Assembly (NCBI GenBank): GCA_965227535.1 | Contig: OZ245761.1 | Span: forward strand, 3,720,001 to 3,784,000 | DNA: 64,000 bases | Direction: 5' to 3' | DNA from: SZUA-430 sp965227535 | GTDB lineage: Bacteria > Pseudomonadota > Alphaproteobacteria > Micropepsales > Micropepsaceae | Part shown: positions 15,952-24,663 of the stretch, one piece after another | Position numbering within the stretch: the stretch's first letter is position 1 | Layout: every line of letters begins with the position of its first letter | Program-made: the position numbers and the translations under genes | Notes under the pieces: model-generated | What the model saw: the letters and a program-made list of their open reading frames with translations, nothing else | Databases searched by the model: none | What the model was told of the DNA's origin: nothing

Positions 15952-16317
15952 ATGGCGAAAATTCTTCTCGCCGAAGACGACGAATCAATGCGCCGTTTCC
16001 TGGCCAGCGCCCTCGAAAAGGCCGGTCACGAAGTCGCATCCTTTTCGCAAGGCGACGAAGCGTTCGATTGCCTGCAAGGCAGCGACGGCTTCGATCTCCT
16101 GCTCACCGACATCGTCATGCCGGTGATGGACGGCATCGAACTCGCCCGTAAAGCGGCCGACGTCGCGCCCAAGATGAAAATCATGTTCATCACAGGCTTC
16201 GCCGCCGTCGCGCTGAACCCGAAAAGCAACGCCCCGAAGGACGCCAAAGTCCTCTCGAAACCCTTCCATCTGCGCGATCTCGTGAACGAGGTCGAGCGCT
16301 TCATGGCCGCCGCCTAG
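15952..16317 (+). CDS. cpdR: CpdR-type single-domain response regulator
   Basis: This 121-residue protein is a receiver domain with no output domain. The acidic pocket (Glu8-Asp9-Asp10 in LLAEDDES), the phospho-acceptor Asp53 in LLLTDIVMPVMDGIELARKA, and the Lys in LSKPFHLRDLV are all present. The DIVMPVMDGIELARK stretch is characteristic of CpdR. In Caulobacter, unphosphorylated CpdR primes the ClpXP protease to degrade cell-cycle substrates, and the CckA-ChpT relay phosphorylates it. AGGA lies just before the ATG at 15952. The adjacent divergent amidohydrolase gene is the usual alphaproteobacterial context, which supports the assignment. tRNA-Val follows about 100 bases downstream. Confidence 0.85.
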   Translation: MAKILLAEDDESMRRFLASALEKAGHEVASFSQGDEAFDCLQGSDGFDLLLTDIVMPVMDGIELARKAADVAPKMKIMFITGFAAVALNPKSNAPKDAKVLSKPFHLRDLVNEVERFMAAA

Positions 16318-16343
16318 GCGCCAGGCCCGCAAAGTTTCCGCCC

Positions 16344-16372
16344 TTGTCTTGGGAAAGGCCCGCCGCTATAGG
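16344..16372 (+). promoter_or_regulatory. Probable promoter of tRNA-Val
   Basis: TTGTCT at 16344-16349 and TATAGG at 16367-16372 have a 17-base spacer and lie about 50 bases before the mature tRNA, a sensible distance for a tRNA leader. Confidence 0.5.
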
Positions 16373-16424
16373 GTTGCCCCCGGCGCGGCCAGGCCCAAAG
16401 CCTTGTCCGCGCGCGACGTGAAGT

Positions 16425-16499
<75 letters not shown>

Positions 16500-16641
16500 T
16501 TCCCTTCAATAGCTTAGCGATATCCGTTAACGGCACGGCCAAATCTGCCGGCGCGCGCAGCGATTTTCCCACTAGCCATAACCGGCAAGTCGTGCCTTTT
16601 CTCACACCTAGTCTGGCCGCCCGGGAGAGCAGGTGGACGGG

Positions 16642-19563
16642 ATGGTTGTGGATTTGATCGACCGGCAAAGAAGCGGTGGCGACGACACGCCGGCGATGGC
16701 CACGGTCGTCTTCTTCGACATCGTCGGCTCGACCGAAACGATGGCGCGCCTGGAAGACGAAGACTGGCGCGACGCGCTGGACAACGCGCGCGACCTCCTC
16801 GACCCGCAGATCGACTTCATTATCGACGCCGTGCGCGAACTCGGTGGCACCATTGCGCGTGTTCAGGGCGACGGCGTGATGGCCGTGTTCGGTGCGCCAA
16901 AGCCGCTGGAGAAGCACGCCATCGCCGCCTGCGCCGCCGCGCTGAAGGTGCGCGATCACTTCCGCGATCGCATGCTCATGCTGGGGCCGGGAAAATTCGC
17001 CGCCATTCGCATCGGCATCCACTTCGGCCGCATCATCATTCGCACGCGCAAGAACGACGTCGGCGGCGTTCTCGATATCTTCGGCCGCGCCACGCACGAC
17101 GCCAAGAAAGTTGAAGCGTTGTGTCCCCCGAACGCGGTCTTGGTCACGCACGAGACGTTGCTGCTCGCGGGGGCTGCCGTCGAAGCGAGGCACTGGGAAG
17201 GCGCGCTGTTCGAAGTCGTGGCCGTCGCTCTGCATCACGACCTCGATCGCCAATTCCCGGCCGACTTGCTCGAACCATTCGTCGGACGAAAAGACGTGCT
17301 CGACCGCTTAGTCGCCAACATGGGCCTAGCGAACAAGCACAAGGCCAAGACCATCGCTCTTGTCGGGACCGCCGGCGTCGGCAAAAGCCGCATCTTGTTC
17401 GAGCTGTCGCGCCGCGTGGAATCCCAAGGCGTGCGCGTGATCGAAATGCGGGGCCACGCCGCACACAAACTGACGCCGTTCGCGCCCGTCAAACCGCTGA
17501 TCGCCAAACTGCGTCCCGCCGGCGGACCCACGGACGAGGCGACGGCGCGTGCGCTGCCGGCCTCGCTCGAGCAAGGCATATTGGAACTCACCGGCGCGCC
17601 GACGGACGACGAATGGAACAAGCTTGAAGCGTCCGCACGCCGCCAAGTCATGATCGAAGCCGCGTGCATGTTGGTCGCGCGCGCCGCCAGCACCGGTCCG
17701 CTGCTCGTCGTCGCGGACGATGCCCAGGACTTCGATGCGGAAACCCACGATTTCCTTGAGCGCCTGAAGTCGCTCGTCGCGGATGCCAAGGTCGCGATCG
17801 TGGTCACCGCGCGCACGCACAAAGCGGTGCCTACCGCGGTCGACGACGTCATCGGCCTCGAACTGTTGAACGAAGATCAAGCCTGGCAATTCGCCCACTC
17901 GACGGCGGCCGGCGCCGAGATTGATCAAGCCGACATGGCGCGCGCGATCAAAAACGCCGGCGGCAATCCGCTGTTTCTGCAATCGCTGATCCGCCACCTG
18001 CGCAGCGGCGCAAGGAACGGCGCACCGCCCGCCGCACTGGCGAGCCTCGTGCAGGCGCGCATGAACAATCTGACCAACGACGCGCGCACGGTCTTATGGG
18101 CTGCCAGCGTGCTGCGCGCGACCGTCGCGAAGCGAACGCTGGCCGCAACCGTGGACATCGACGACGCGCTACTCGAGCCGTTGCTCGCGGAACTCGAGCG
18201 CGAGGATCTCATTGCGGTCGACGCCGCCGGCGTGCGCTTCCGCCACGCCATGCTCCATGACGCCGTCGACGGCTTGCTCGCGCGGCGATTGCGCAACGAA
18301 CTTCACGCGCGCGCACGCGCCGTGCTGGAGACCCAGCCGCAGACCGCCGAGCTTCTCGATCAACTGGCGTATCACGCGGACGAAACGGACGATTTCGTCG
18401 GCGCGCTGGCCTATTTGTCGAAGTCGGTTCAACTTGCCAAGCGCACGTCGTCGCTCAAGACCATCCGCGCTCTCTACGACCGCGCGCAAAAGCTCAAGGA
18501 CAAGGCCGGTGCCGACGCGGGGCCGGCATGGGCCGCCGTCACCATCGAAAGTCTCGACGCGCTTCAGCAATCCGGCGACCGCGAGGAATATCGCAGAGCG
18601 CTCGAATTCGTGGCCGAGCATGCAGCGCGCACCGGCGACCTCCCCAACGAGGGCCTGGCGCGCGCACATTTGGCGCTGCAATGTTGGATGAGGGCCGAAC
18701 ACGACGTCGCCCTTGAACATGCGCGCGCCGCGCTCGCCATTGCTGGAAAACTGAAGCCGGAGCAAAGTCTCGCATTGCGTGCGCTGGCTCAACCCCATCT
18801 CGCAAACATCGAACACGCCCTCGGCAACATCGACCGCGCGATTGCGCTCCATGAAGAAGTCGTCGCCGCTTTGGAGGGCGAGTATGAGAAGACGACGCTC
18901 GGCCGCATGATCGTCCCAAGCGTCCGCTCTCGTGCATTCCTCGCATGGTTCATGATCGACCGCGGCCGTTTCGACGACGCCCGTGCCCACATCGAGCGTG
19001 GCGAGGAAACGCTGCTCGCGATCCAGCAACCTTATTCGCGCGTCCTGCTGAACGCCGCGCGCGGCTATCTCGCGCTGCGCACCGGCCGCCCGCAAGACGC
19101 GATCGCGCCTTTGGAACAAGCGCGCGAATTCTGCCTCCAGGGGTTCTTCGTGATGGAGGCCTGCGTCACCGGCTGGCTTGCGGCCGCGCTGATCGAAGTC
19201 GGCAACCATCAACGCGCCCGCGACATCGCCGCGCACTCGATCGAGAAAGAGCTCTACCGCCACGGCGGCCGCTACACCTGGGTCTTCGTCCACATAGCCT
19301 TGGCCGAAGCGCTGCTTCTTTGCGGCGAAAAGGAAAAGGCGCTGACGACCGCCGACACCGCTCTCGATATCGCGCAGACCAGCAACGAACCGATCAATAT
19401 CGCGCAAGCCCTGTTCGCACGAGGCCGCATCAAGGCGAGATTAGGCGATAGCGCCGCCGGTCTCAGTGAGCTACGCGCCGCGCTCGCGCTGGCCGAGCGT
19501 CACAAACTCGACCCGCTGGCGCGCGACTGCCGCCGCGCGCTCGACGAATTCGGTCCGAAGTAA
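16642..19563 (+). CDS. Class III cyclase-like domain fused to AAA ATPase and TPR repeats
   Basis: This 973-residue protein has three parts. Residues ~18-190 are a class III nucleotidyl cyclase domain with both metal-binding aspartates (Asp26 in VFFDIVGSTE, Asp77 in VQGDGVMAVF). Residues ~210-550 are a STAND/AAA-type ATPase with Walker A GTAGVGKSR and Walker B-like LLVVADDAQDF. The rest is TPR-like helical repeats. This architecture is common in large bacterial regulators. The cyclase site is unusual: where active enzymes have V-N-x-A-A-R after D-I-F-G, this one has T-H-D-A-K-K (Thr151, His152, Lys156), and the substrate lysine position is Arg73. It may be inactive or unusual. A GTG at 16633 is an alternative start. 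It converges on the DyP-P450 gene with no gap. Confidence 0.8.
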   Translation: MVVDLIDRQRSGGDDTPAMATVVFFDIVGSTETMARLEDEDWRDALDNARDLLDPQIDFIIDAVRELGGTIARVQGDGVMAVFGAPKPLEKHAIAACAAALKVRDHFRDRMLMLGPGKFAAIRIGIHFGRIIIRTRKNDVGGVLDIFGRATHDAKKVEALCPPNAVLVTHETLLLAGAAVEARHWEGALFEVVAVALHHDLDRQFPADLLEPFVGRKDVLDRLVANMGLANKHKAKTIALVGTAGVGKSRILFELSRRVESQGVRVIEMRGHAAHKLTPFAPVKPLIAKLRPAGGPTDEATARALPASLEQGILELTGAPTDDEWNKLEASARRQVMIEAACMLVARAASTGPLLVVADDAQDFDAETHDFLERLKSLVADAKVAIVVTARTHKAVPTAVDDVIGLELLNEDQAWQFAHSTAAGAEIDQADMARAIKNAGGNPLFLQSLIRHLRSGARNGAPPAALASLVQARMNNLTNDARTVLWAASVLRATVAKRTLAATVDIDDALLEPLLAELEREDLIAVDAAGVRFRHAMLHDAVDGLLARRLRNELHARARAVLETQPQTAELLDQLAYHADETDDFVGALAYLSKSVQLAKRTSSLKTIRALYDRAQKLKDKAGADAGPAWAAVTIESLDALQQSGDREEYRRALEFVAEHAARTGDLPNEGLARAHLALQCWMRAEHDVALEHARAALAIAGKLKPEQSLALRALAQPHLANIEHALGNIDRAIALHEEVVAALEGEYEKTTLGRMIVPSVRSRAFLAWFMIDRGRFDDARAHIERGEETLLAIQQPYSRVLLNAARGYLALRTGRPQDAIAPLEQAREFCLQGFFVMEACVTGWLAAALIEVGNHQRARDIAAHSIEKELYRHGGRYTWVFVHIALAEALLLCGEKEKALTTADTALDIAQTSNEPINIAQALFARGRIKARLGDSAAGLSELRAALALAERHKLDPLARDCRRALDEFGPK

Positions 19564-22500
19564 CTACCCGATCTGCGTTGGCGAAAACCGCACGTGCAGA
19601 CTGTTGGGCAGCCCGAGCAACAACGCCGTGTCGCCCTTCGGCCCTGCGGCCCGCCGCATCAGCTTTAACTGCGCGCACGCCTTCAGCATCTCGCGCACGA
19701 GCAACAACCCGATCCGCTCGCCCCAGCAATGATGCAGCGCCGTTCGATCGCCCGAAGCATCCTTGTCGCCGCCCGGATGCGGCGCGTCCGCATTCTTAGG
19801 CCCGCCGAACGTCAGATAGGAATTCGGATCGCGCGCCAGCGAGAACTCGTCGGGCGGCGGACTGCCGAACACGCGCCAATCGCGGTTCGCCGCCATCACC
19901 ATAAGCACGACAAGATCGCCGTCTTCGACCGTGCCGCCCGACGGCAGCTTGTTCCAATTGGGATCGTCCGGATCGGCCTTCACCGTGCGGAACTGAATTG
20001 CCCCCGCGGGGTTGAGCCTCAGCGCCTCTTCGATGAACCGCGTAAGCATCCGATCGTCGGTCGCCCCTTGCGCCGCGAACAAAACGTCCGTGTCCATGCT
20101 GTGATCGATGATGAGCTCCATCACGCGGCAGAACGGCGAACCCACATTGACCATCAACGCACCGAGAAGGTCGGTGATGATCAACCGCGTGCGCCGGACC
20201 TTGTCGTCCGGGCTGCCCGGTGCCGTCGGCCATTGTTCGACGAGCTTGGCCAGCAGATTGCGCGCGCCCGACGGCGATGCCGCCTCTTTCGCGATCAGCT
20301 GATCGATGTGCAATTGCATCTCGACCGCCGCTTGACGCGCCATGCCGGCAAGATCGCTGCGCCGGTTGATGTTGGTGAACACCTCGGCGAACGCGAACCG
20401 CGTCCACGTCTGCAGCGTCAGATACGGCGCCGAACTCTCCGGCACCGGCGCCGCTCGCATCAGCCACTCGCGCGGCGTCTCCGCCGCATTCGTGCGCCCA
20501 TACTTGGCCGCGATCGCAACCGGCGTCAGCCAACCCGGCCCCGTCACGCCGAAGAACTGATGGACGAACTGGAACGGCACCAGAAAGCCGAACTGCTGCA
20601 GCAAATCCATGCGCCCCGCCGGCCCCACGCGCATCAACGCCTGACGCGCCGCCTGCGCCGTAAACGCAATCATCTCCTCGTGCAGACCTTTGATCCCGTT
20701 CGGCGAAATCGCGCTATAGGCCCGCCACAGCATCTCCGTACGAATCTTCCGGTCCGCGTCACCGTCGGGAAGGCCGATGATCACAGTATCGGCGGTCAAC
20801 TGCTTGCCGATGTCGAGATAGTGTTTCTCCGTGAACACCTTGCTGTTCGTCTGCGCGTGCGCGACGTCCGCGTGCCGCCCGATGAACACAACACCGCGCT
20901 CTTGGCCCGTGCTCGACTTTGAAAGCACCAAGCGCTTTGTCGAAGGCAGCGTGAGATCCGGCCTGCCGATGATCGGTTTGGCAAACTCCTGAAGCCGCTC
21001 CTTCGAGATCAACTCGAACCCCGGCCGGATCGAGCCTTCGCCGGGCCGGCAAAAGGCCGAGGTCGCATCCGGCGGTAAACGATCCTTCTCGTCCGCGATC
21101 CCACCCAACTCTTTCAACGCACCGAGAGCATCGAGACTCGGCACGAAGAAGTAGTCGCCCCCTCGCGTCGTAACGAAACGCGGCAGATGCGTCTCGGGCG
21201 CCGTCCGGCCGCTTTCTTGGAATGCGTCCGTGTGCCGCGCCGCCGACGCGCCGGTCAGCGGACAAAGCCCCGCGCCGACCCGGCCAAATACCTCGCCGGA
21301 ATTGATCCAGTCGCGTTGAATGAACTCAAACTGCAAATCGATCCGCGCGTTCAACGCCACAAAGAACAAACCACGCGGCTCGCCGTCGCCGTTCGACCCC
21401 GGCGGCAGCAGCGAACCGCCATACGATATGCCGCGACGCAGAACGCGATGCCGCCGCGCCGCTTCGCCGTTGATGTGATCGCGCGGATTCGTCCGCCGCA
21501 CATGCGCGCCGATCGGACACTTCTGCCCGTGCGTATCCTCCGCCTCAAAGCGGAAGTCGTTGATCGTGTTCGCATCATTGGGTGTCGTCGCCGCCTGCGC
21601 ATCGGGATGACGCACGACGGGCGTCCCGTTCGGCCAACGCCCCATCATTTGCGCAGCAAGCCGTGCGCGCTCGTCGGGATCGCGCCGCCGCTCTTTCAGG
21701 AAAGCATGAAACCCGCCGACATCCTGCTCAAGCTTGCGCCACACGAGATAGGTCCCGCCGTTGCGCAAGGTCGCGTTCGCAGGCTCGACGGCCGTCAAGC
21801 CATCTTCGTCCTTGAACCCAAGGAACAGCTCGCCCGTCGCAACCGGCGCCCAAGTTCCGTCCGCCATGGGACGTCCACCGCCAGGCGGTGGAGGGGAGGG
21901 TAGGGGGCCGCCGTGAACATCGGTCAGCACGAACGGCTGACTGATACCGTCGCGAAACCCGAAGTGCTCCATGCGCCACGGATACTCGTGAACTTTGCCG
22001 TCCTTCGCCGTGAACGGATCTTCGCCCATTTCGATGTGAAGAATCTCCGCGCCGATCGCATCAATCGCAATCTCGTTGATCTGCACGCGCAAGCGGCTCG
22101 GCGCGCCGTTCGCCCCAACGCCGCGATTGAACTCGCGCACCGCAGCGCGAAGCTTCGCCCGCTCGCTCACATCGCGCGCAATCAACTGCGGGCTCGACAG
22201 CATCAGCAGCGCATGCACACGCCGCTCGCCCAGCGCCCCATGCCAGTTCTCCGGCGCGGATTCGCCGTTGTCGCCCAGCAGATGCGCCCGCGCCGCCATC
22301 CCTTGCTGAAACGCCTCGGGAAACGTGCGCAGCGTGTCGCCGTTCACACCCAGCGTCTTCAGGCCGTTGAACGTGAACGAAAGCGTCGACCGCCAAGGCA
22401 AACTGCCGAGCGCGGAGGTCACATCCGCAAACGATTTCGACCGGCCGCTCGCCACTGCATCGATCGTCTGCACGATACGCGCAGCGCGATCGTCCGCGGC

Positions 22501-22764
22501 CTTCTTGCCGTCGCGCAATTCCCGAGGCTTGCGCGTTTCATCCGCCGCATTCGTCCGCTGCACAAATTCGATCAAATCCTTGGCATCGCCGGGTCCGTCA
22601 TTCGACGACCCGTCCAACGCCGGCAAGGCGAACTGCGCCCGGTTCTTTTTTTCGTTCTTCGACAGAAATCGCAGAAACAGAAACAACGCCAAGCCGCGAT
22701 GCGCCGCGGTGGTCGTGTGCGACTGAAGGTGCGAAACGTCGACAGCTAGGTTTGGCGTCGCCAT
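19564..22764 (-). CDS. DyP-type peroxidase fused to a cytochrome P450
   Basis: This 1066-residue protein joins two heme enzymes. Residues ~120-560 are a DyP-type peroxidase: GFRDG at 269-273 (catalytic Asp272), proximal-heme His421 in IGAHVRRTNPRD, and distal Arg in RRGISYG near 443. Residues ~600-1060 are a P450: EEALR with the E-x-x-R pair Glu913/Arg916, and the heme-thiolate Cys1013 in ALHHCWGERIG. The I-helix reads GALMVNVGSP (868-877), without the usual acid-threonine pair but with Asn873. About 24 residues separate TFGG from HHCWG. These are traits of hydroperoxide-rearranging P450s. No signal peptide is seen, so it is cytoplasmic. It overlaps the upstream partner gene by 19 bases. A likely role is oxidation of a lipid or other substrate to a hydroperoxide and its rearrangement; this is inference. 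Confidence 0.85.
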   Translation of the reverse strand: MATPNLAVDVSHLQSHTTTAAHRGLALFLFLRFLSKNEKKNRAQFALPALDGSSNDGPGDAKDLIEFVQRTNAADETRKPRELRDGKKAADDRAARIVQTIDAVASGRSKSFADVTSALGSLPWRSTLSFTFNGLKTLGVNGDTLRTFPEAFQQGMAARAHLLGDNGESAPENWHGALGERRVHALLMLSSPQLIARDVSERAKLRAAVREFNRGVGANGAPSRLRVQINEIAIDAIGAEILHIEMGEDPFTAKDGKVHEYPWRMEHFGFRDGISQPFVLTDVHGGPLPSPPPPGGGRPMADGTWAPVATGELFLGFKDEDGLTAVEPANATLRNGGTYLVWRKLEQDVGGFHAFLKERRRDPDERARLAAQMMGRWPNGTPVVRHPDAQAATTPNDANTINDFRFEAEDTHGQKCPIGAHVRRTNPRDHINGEAARRHRVLRRGISYGGSLLPPGSNGDGEPRGLFFVALNARIDLQFEFIQRDWINSGEVFGRVGAGLCPLTGASAARHTDAFQESGRTAPETHLPRFVTTRGGDYFFVPSLDALGALKELGGIADEKDRLPPDATSAFCRPGEGSIRPGFELISKERLQEFAKPIIGRPDLTLPSTKRLVLSKSSTGQERGVVFIGRHADVAHAQTNSKVFTEKHYLDIGKQLTADTVIIGLPDGDADRKIRTEMLWRAYSAISPNGIKGLHEEMIAFTAQAARQALMRVGPAGRMDLLQQFGFLVPFQFVHQFFGVTGPGWLTPVAIAAKYGRTNAAETPREWLMRAAPVPESSAPYLTLQTWTRFAFAEVFTNINRRSDLAGMARQAAVEMQLHIDQLIAKEAASPSGARNLLAKLVEQWPTAPGSPDDKVRRTRLIITDLLGALMVNVGSPFCRVMELIIDHSMDTDVLFAAQGATDDRMLTRFIEEALRLNPAGAIQFRTVKADPDDPNWNKLPSGGTVEDGDLVVLMVMAANRDWRVFGSPPPDEFSLARDPNSYLTFGGPKNADAPHPGGDKDASGDRTALHHCWGERIGLLLVREMLKACAQLKLMRRAAGPKGDTALLLGLPNSLHVRFSPTQIG
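21875..21906. repeat. REP-like palindrome with G-rich tail inside the DyP coding region
   Basis: CCACCGCC (21875-21882) and GGCGGTGG (21884-21891) form a palindrome followed by AGGGGAGGGTAGGGGG. Such palindrome-plus-tail units are usually intergenic. Here, read on the minus strand, it encodes the low-complexity PLPSPPPPGGGR insert at residues 287-298 of the fusion protein. Confidence 0.6.
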
Positions 22765-23579
22765 TTTCTAAGCTCCGAAAGCCGGTCCGTTTGTTCGTTG
22801 TCGTAAAGCCCGGCGTCGTCCGGGAAATTCTTGGTATAGGCCTGCTGCTCGATGACGAATTCGTCGAACAAGGCCGCGACATCGCCGACCGACTTGCCGT
22901 CCGGACCGCGCGTACGCGCGACAAAGGCGTCGAACTGATCCTTGAACACGCGCAACTGCTGCACCCGCGCCACCGAAAGATCCGGATAGGCCGCAAAGAA
23001 CGCGTTCGTCTCGATCTGATGCGCGCGCACATAGAGCCAAAACCGCTCGAAATCCTTCGCGCCCGCGCGCGGATACCCTTCGCAGTTGCTCCAGATCCGA
23101 TCCATCTCGGAGGCGATCCGCTCCGAGAACATGCGGATGTAAGCCTTCAGATCGCCATCGTAGTTCGACGTGAAAACCAGCCACGACGGAAAAACCGGCG
23201 CATCGGCCGCCGGCATCTTGTCGGCAAGCCGATAGTCGGGCGAATACGGCATCGGCACACTGGGCGGCAATGTCGGCGGCGAAGCATGCGGATCCGCGCC
23301 AGTCTGCGGTGCGGGCTCGTACTCGACGCCTTTGACGGCCGAATAGCGCAAATACTGCTCCGGCCGAATGATGAACCAGCGCGCGAAGTGGATGGTGGCG
23401 ATAGCGCTGATCGGCGTCGGAATGCCGGCATTGGCGCGATCGTTGAGAGACGCGAGCAGCGATCGCAGCCGCTCCTCGTATGTTCGGTACTCGCCGGGAA
23501 TGAACCCGCGCTTGATCGGCGTCAGCACGGTGACTTCCGTCACCCTGCCGCGCACAATGGATGTCGCCCAAGGATGCAT
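22746..23579 (-). CDS. Conserved partner protein of the DyP-P450 fusion, unknown function
   Basis: This 277-residue soluble protein precedes the DyP-P450 gene and overlaps it by 19 bases, so the two are an operon. No signal peptide or membrane helix is seen. The pattern LVFTSNYDGDLKAYIRMFSE followed by IWSNCEGYP and an alpha-helical C-terminal half resembles ferredoxin-like, dimeric alpha/beta-barrel proteins related to the DyP fold, but conserved heme ligands are not evident. It begins with IVRGRVTEVTVLTPIKRGFI, a beta strand-like opening. I infer a substrate-binding or chaperone-like role for the fusion enzyme. The start at 23579 is the first ATG of the coherent frame, just after the divergent promoter region. 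Confidence 0.6.
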   Translation of the reverse strand: MHPWATSIVRGRVTEVTVLTPIKRGFIPGEYRTYEERLRSLLASLNDRANAGIPTPISAIATIHFARWFIIRPEQYLRYSAVKGVEYEPAPQTGADPHASPPTLPPSVPMPYSPDYRLADKMPAADAPVFPSWLVFTSNYDGDLKAYIRMFSERIASEMDRIWSNCEGYPRAGAKDFERFWLYVRAHQIETNAFFAAYPDLSVARVQQLRVFKDQFDAFVARTRGPDGKSVGDVAALFDEFVIEQQAYTKNFPDDAGLYDNEQTDRLSELRKWRRQT

Positions 23580-23902
23580 GTCGGATCACTCGCTGATTAC
23601 GCGCGCGACTGACTAAAATCGGCTATTTAACGTGAATAATGGCGCGCATGTTGAATTGTGTTCTGTATCGCGTGTATTCAGGAAAAGCGTCGCAACGATA
23701 AGGACTATTCTGATCGAATATCAATACAGCGCACGAATTTTTCAAAGGACAATTGTGTGACTTTCAATTCGCTGGCTACCGTAACGAAACGGCTCACACG
23801 CGACCATTGTTTCTTGTGCATGACGACACAAGGTTGGCTTGCCAAATATGACACGCCTGCCAATAGTCGGCGGCAATCTCCGTCTCGTATCAGTTGTGCA
23901 CG
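23580..23902. other. Divergent promoter region between the DyP-P450 operon and its Crp/Fnr regulator
   Basis: This 323-base gap is more AT-rich than the neighbours (for example around 23620-23760) and contains no supported gene. Besides the palindrome at 23813-23832, there is a weaker FNR-like inverted repeat, TGAT-CGAAT-ATCA, at 23711-23723, with one base too many between halves for a canonical FNR/FixK box. Both operons probably start here. Confidence 0.5.
23813..23832. promoter_or_regulatory. CRP/FNR-like palindrome upstream of the regulator gene
   Basis: CTTGTG and CACAAG flank eight bases in a perfect 20-base inverted repeat, about 70 bases before the Crp/Fnr start codon. Its symmetry and TTGTG half-sites suit a dimeric Crp/Fnr protein, possibly the adjacent gene product. 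Confidence 0.45.
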
Positions 23903-24640
23903 ATGACCCCGCCAGAATTCATCTCACGCCTCACGCCCGATCAGCGAAAGCTCTGGGAGACGCCGCCCGTTGCCGTCGTCGAGAAGCAGGTCATCGTCAG
24001 CCCCGGCATGCCCAACAACGATGTGTTCTACGTTTTGAAGGGCGAATTCGAAGTTACAACCTTCTCCGAACGCGGAAAGATCGTTTTCTATCGCATCATC
24101 GGACCGGGCGATGTGTTCGGCGAACTCGCGGCCATCGACGATGGGCCGCGCTCCGCGACGGTGACGTCTCTGAGCGATGGTCAGTTGATCCGCATCGGCG
24201 GCGGCGATTTCAAGAACCTGGTGGCGACGTCGCCCGACGTTTCCATGTGGCTCGTGCGCAGACATACGGCGCTCATCCGCTCACTCACGGCGCGGCTGTA
24301 CCAGCACATTGCCTACGATGTTGCGACGCGGATCCTGGCGGAGTTGATCCGGCTCGCGGAGCTCGCAGGCGTCACGAACAACCGCGCGCACATCATGCGC
24401 TTCCCGCCGCACCACGTATTGGCGACGCGCCTTGGCACCACACGCGAAGCGGTCACCCGCGAATTGAATTTTCTAGGCCCCAAGGAAGAGGACGAAGAGG
24501 GCGCCGAATCTGCCGAAAAGCCGAAGAAGGCCGAGAAGAAAGAGAACCTCAATCTCATTGAGCAAACGGGACGCGCCCTAATGGTCCACGATTTCGCAGC
24601 CCTCAAACGCCTGCTGAGAGAGCGCACGACGATCCCGTGA
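23903..24640 (+). CDS. Crp/Fnr-family transcriptional regulator
   Basis: This 245-residue regulator has an N-terminal cyclic-nucleotide-binding-like beta-barrel (residues ~20-125) with the phosphate-binding-cassette-like stretch PGDVFGELAAIDDGPRSATV, then a long dimer helix and a helix-turn-helix (HVLATRLGTTREAVTRELNFL, ~170-192). The cassette has the Glu and Arg (GEL...R-S-A) of cAMP-binding proteins, so a nucleotide ligand is possible. No N-terminal cysteine cluster for an iron-sulfur centre is present. Between the recognition helix and the C-terminal end lies a charged insert rich in Glu and Lys (KEEDEEGAESAEKPKKAEKK), which is unusual for the winged helix. It is divergent from the DyP-P450 operon and is its likely regulator. 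The ATG at 23903 is preferred to a TTG at 23894. Confidence 0.82.
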   Translation: MTPPEFISRLTPDQRKLWETPPVAVVEKQVIVSPGMPNNDVFYVLKGEFEVTTFSERGKIVFYRIIGPGDVFGELAAIDDGPRSATVTSLSDGQLIRIGGGDFKNLVATSPDVSMWLVRRHTALIRSLTARLYQHIAYDVATRILAELIRLAELAGVTNNRAHIMRFPPHHVLATRLGTTREAVTRELNFLGPKEEDEEGAESAEKPKKAEKKENLNLIEQTGRALMVHDFAALKRLLRERTTIP

Positions 24641-24663
24641 CGGAACCGGTCGGGTCTGACGAC

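Noticed and set aside
19564..22764. Two separate genes, DyP peroxidase and P450, instead of a fusion
   Set aside because: The frame is continuous through the joining region near residues 560-620, with no stop or convincing internal start, and both halves keep their key motifs.
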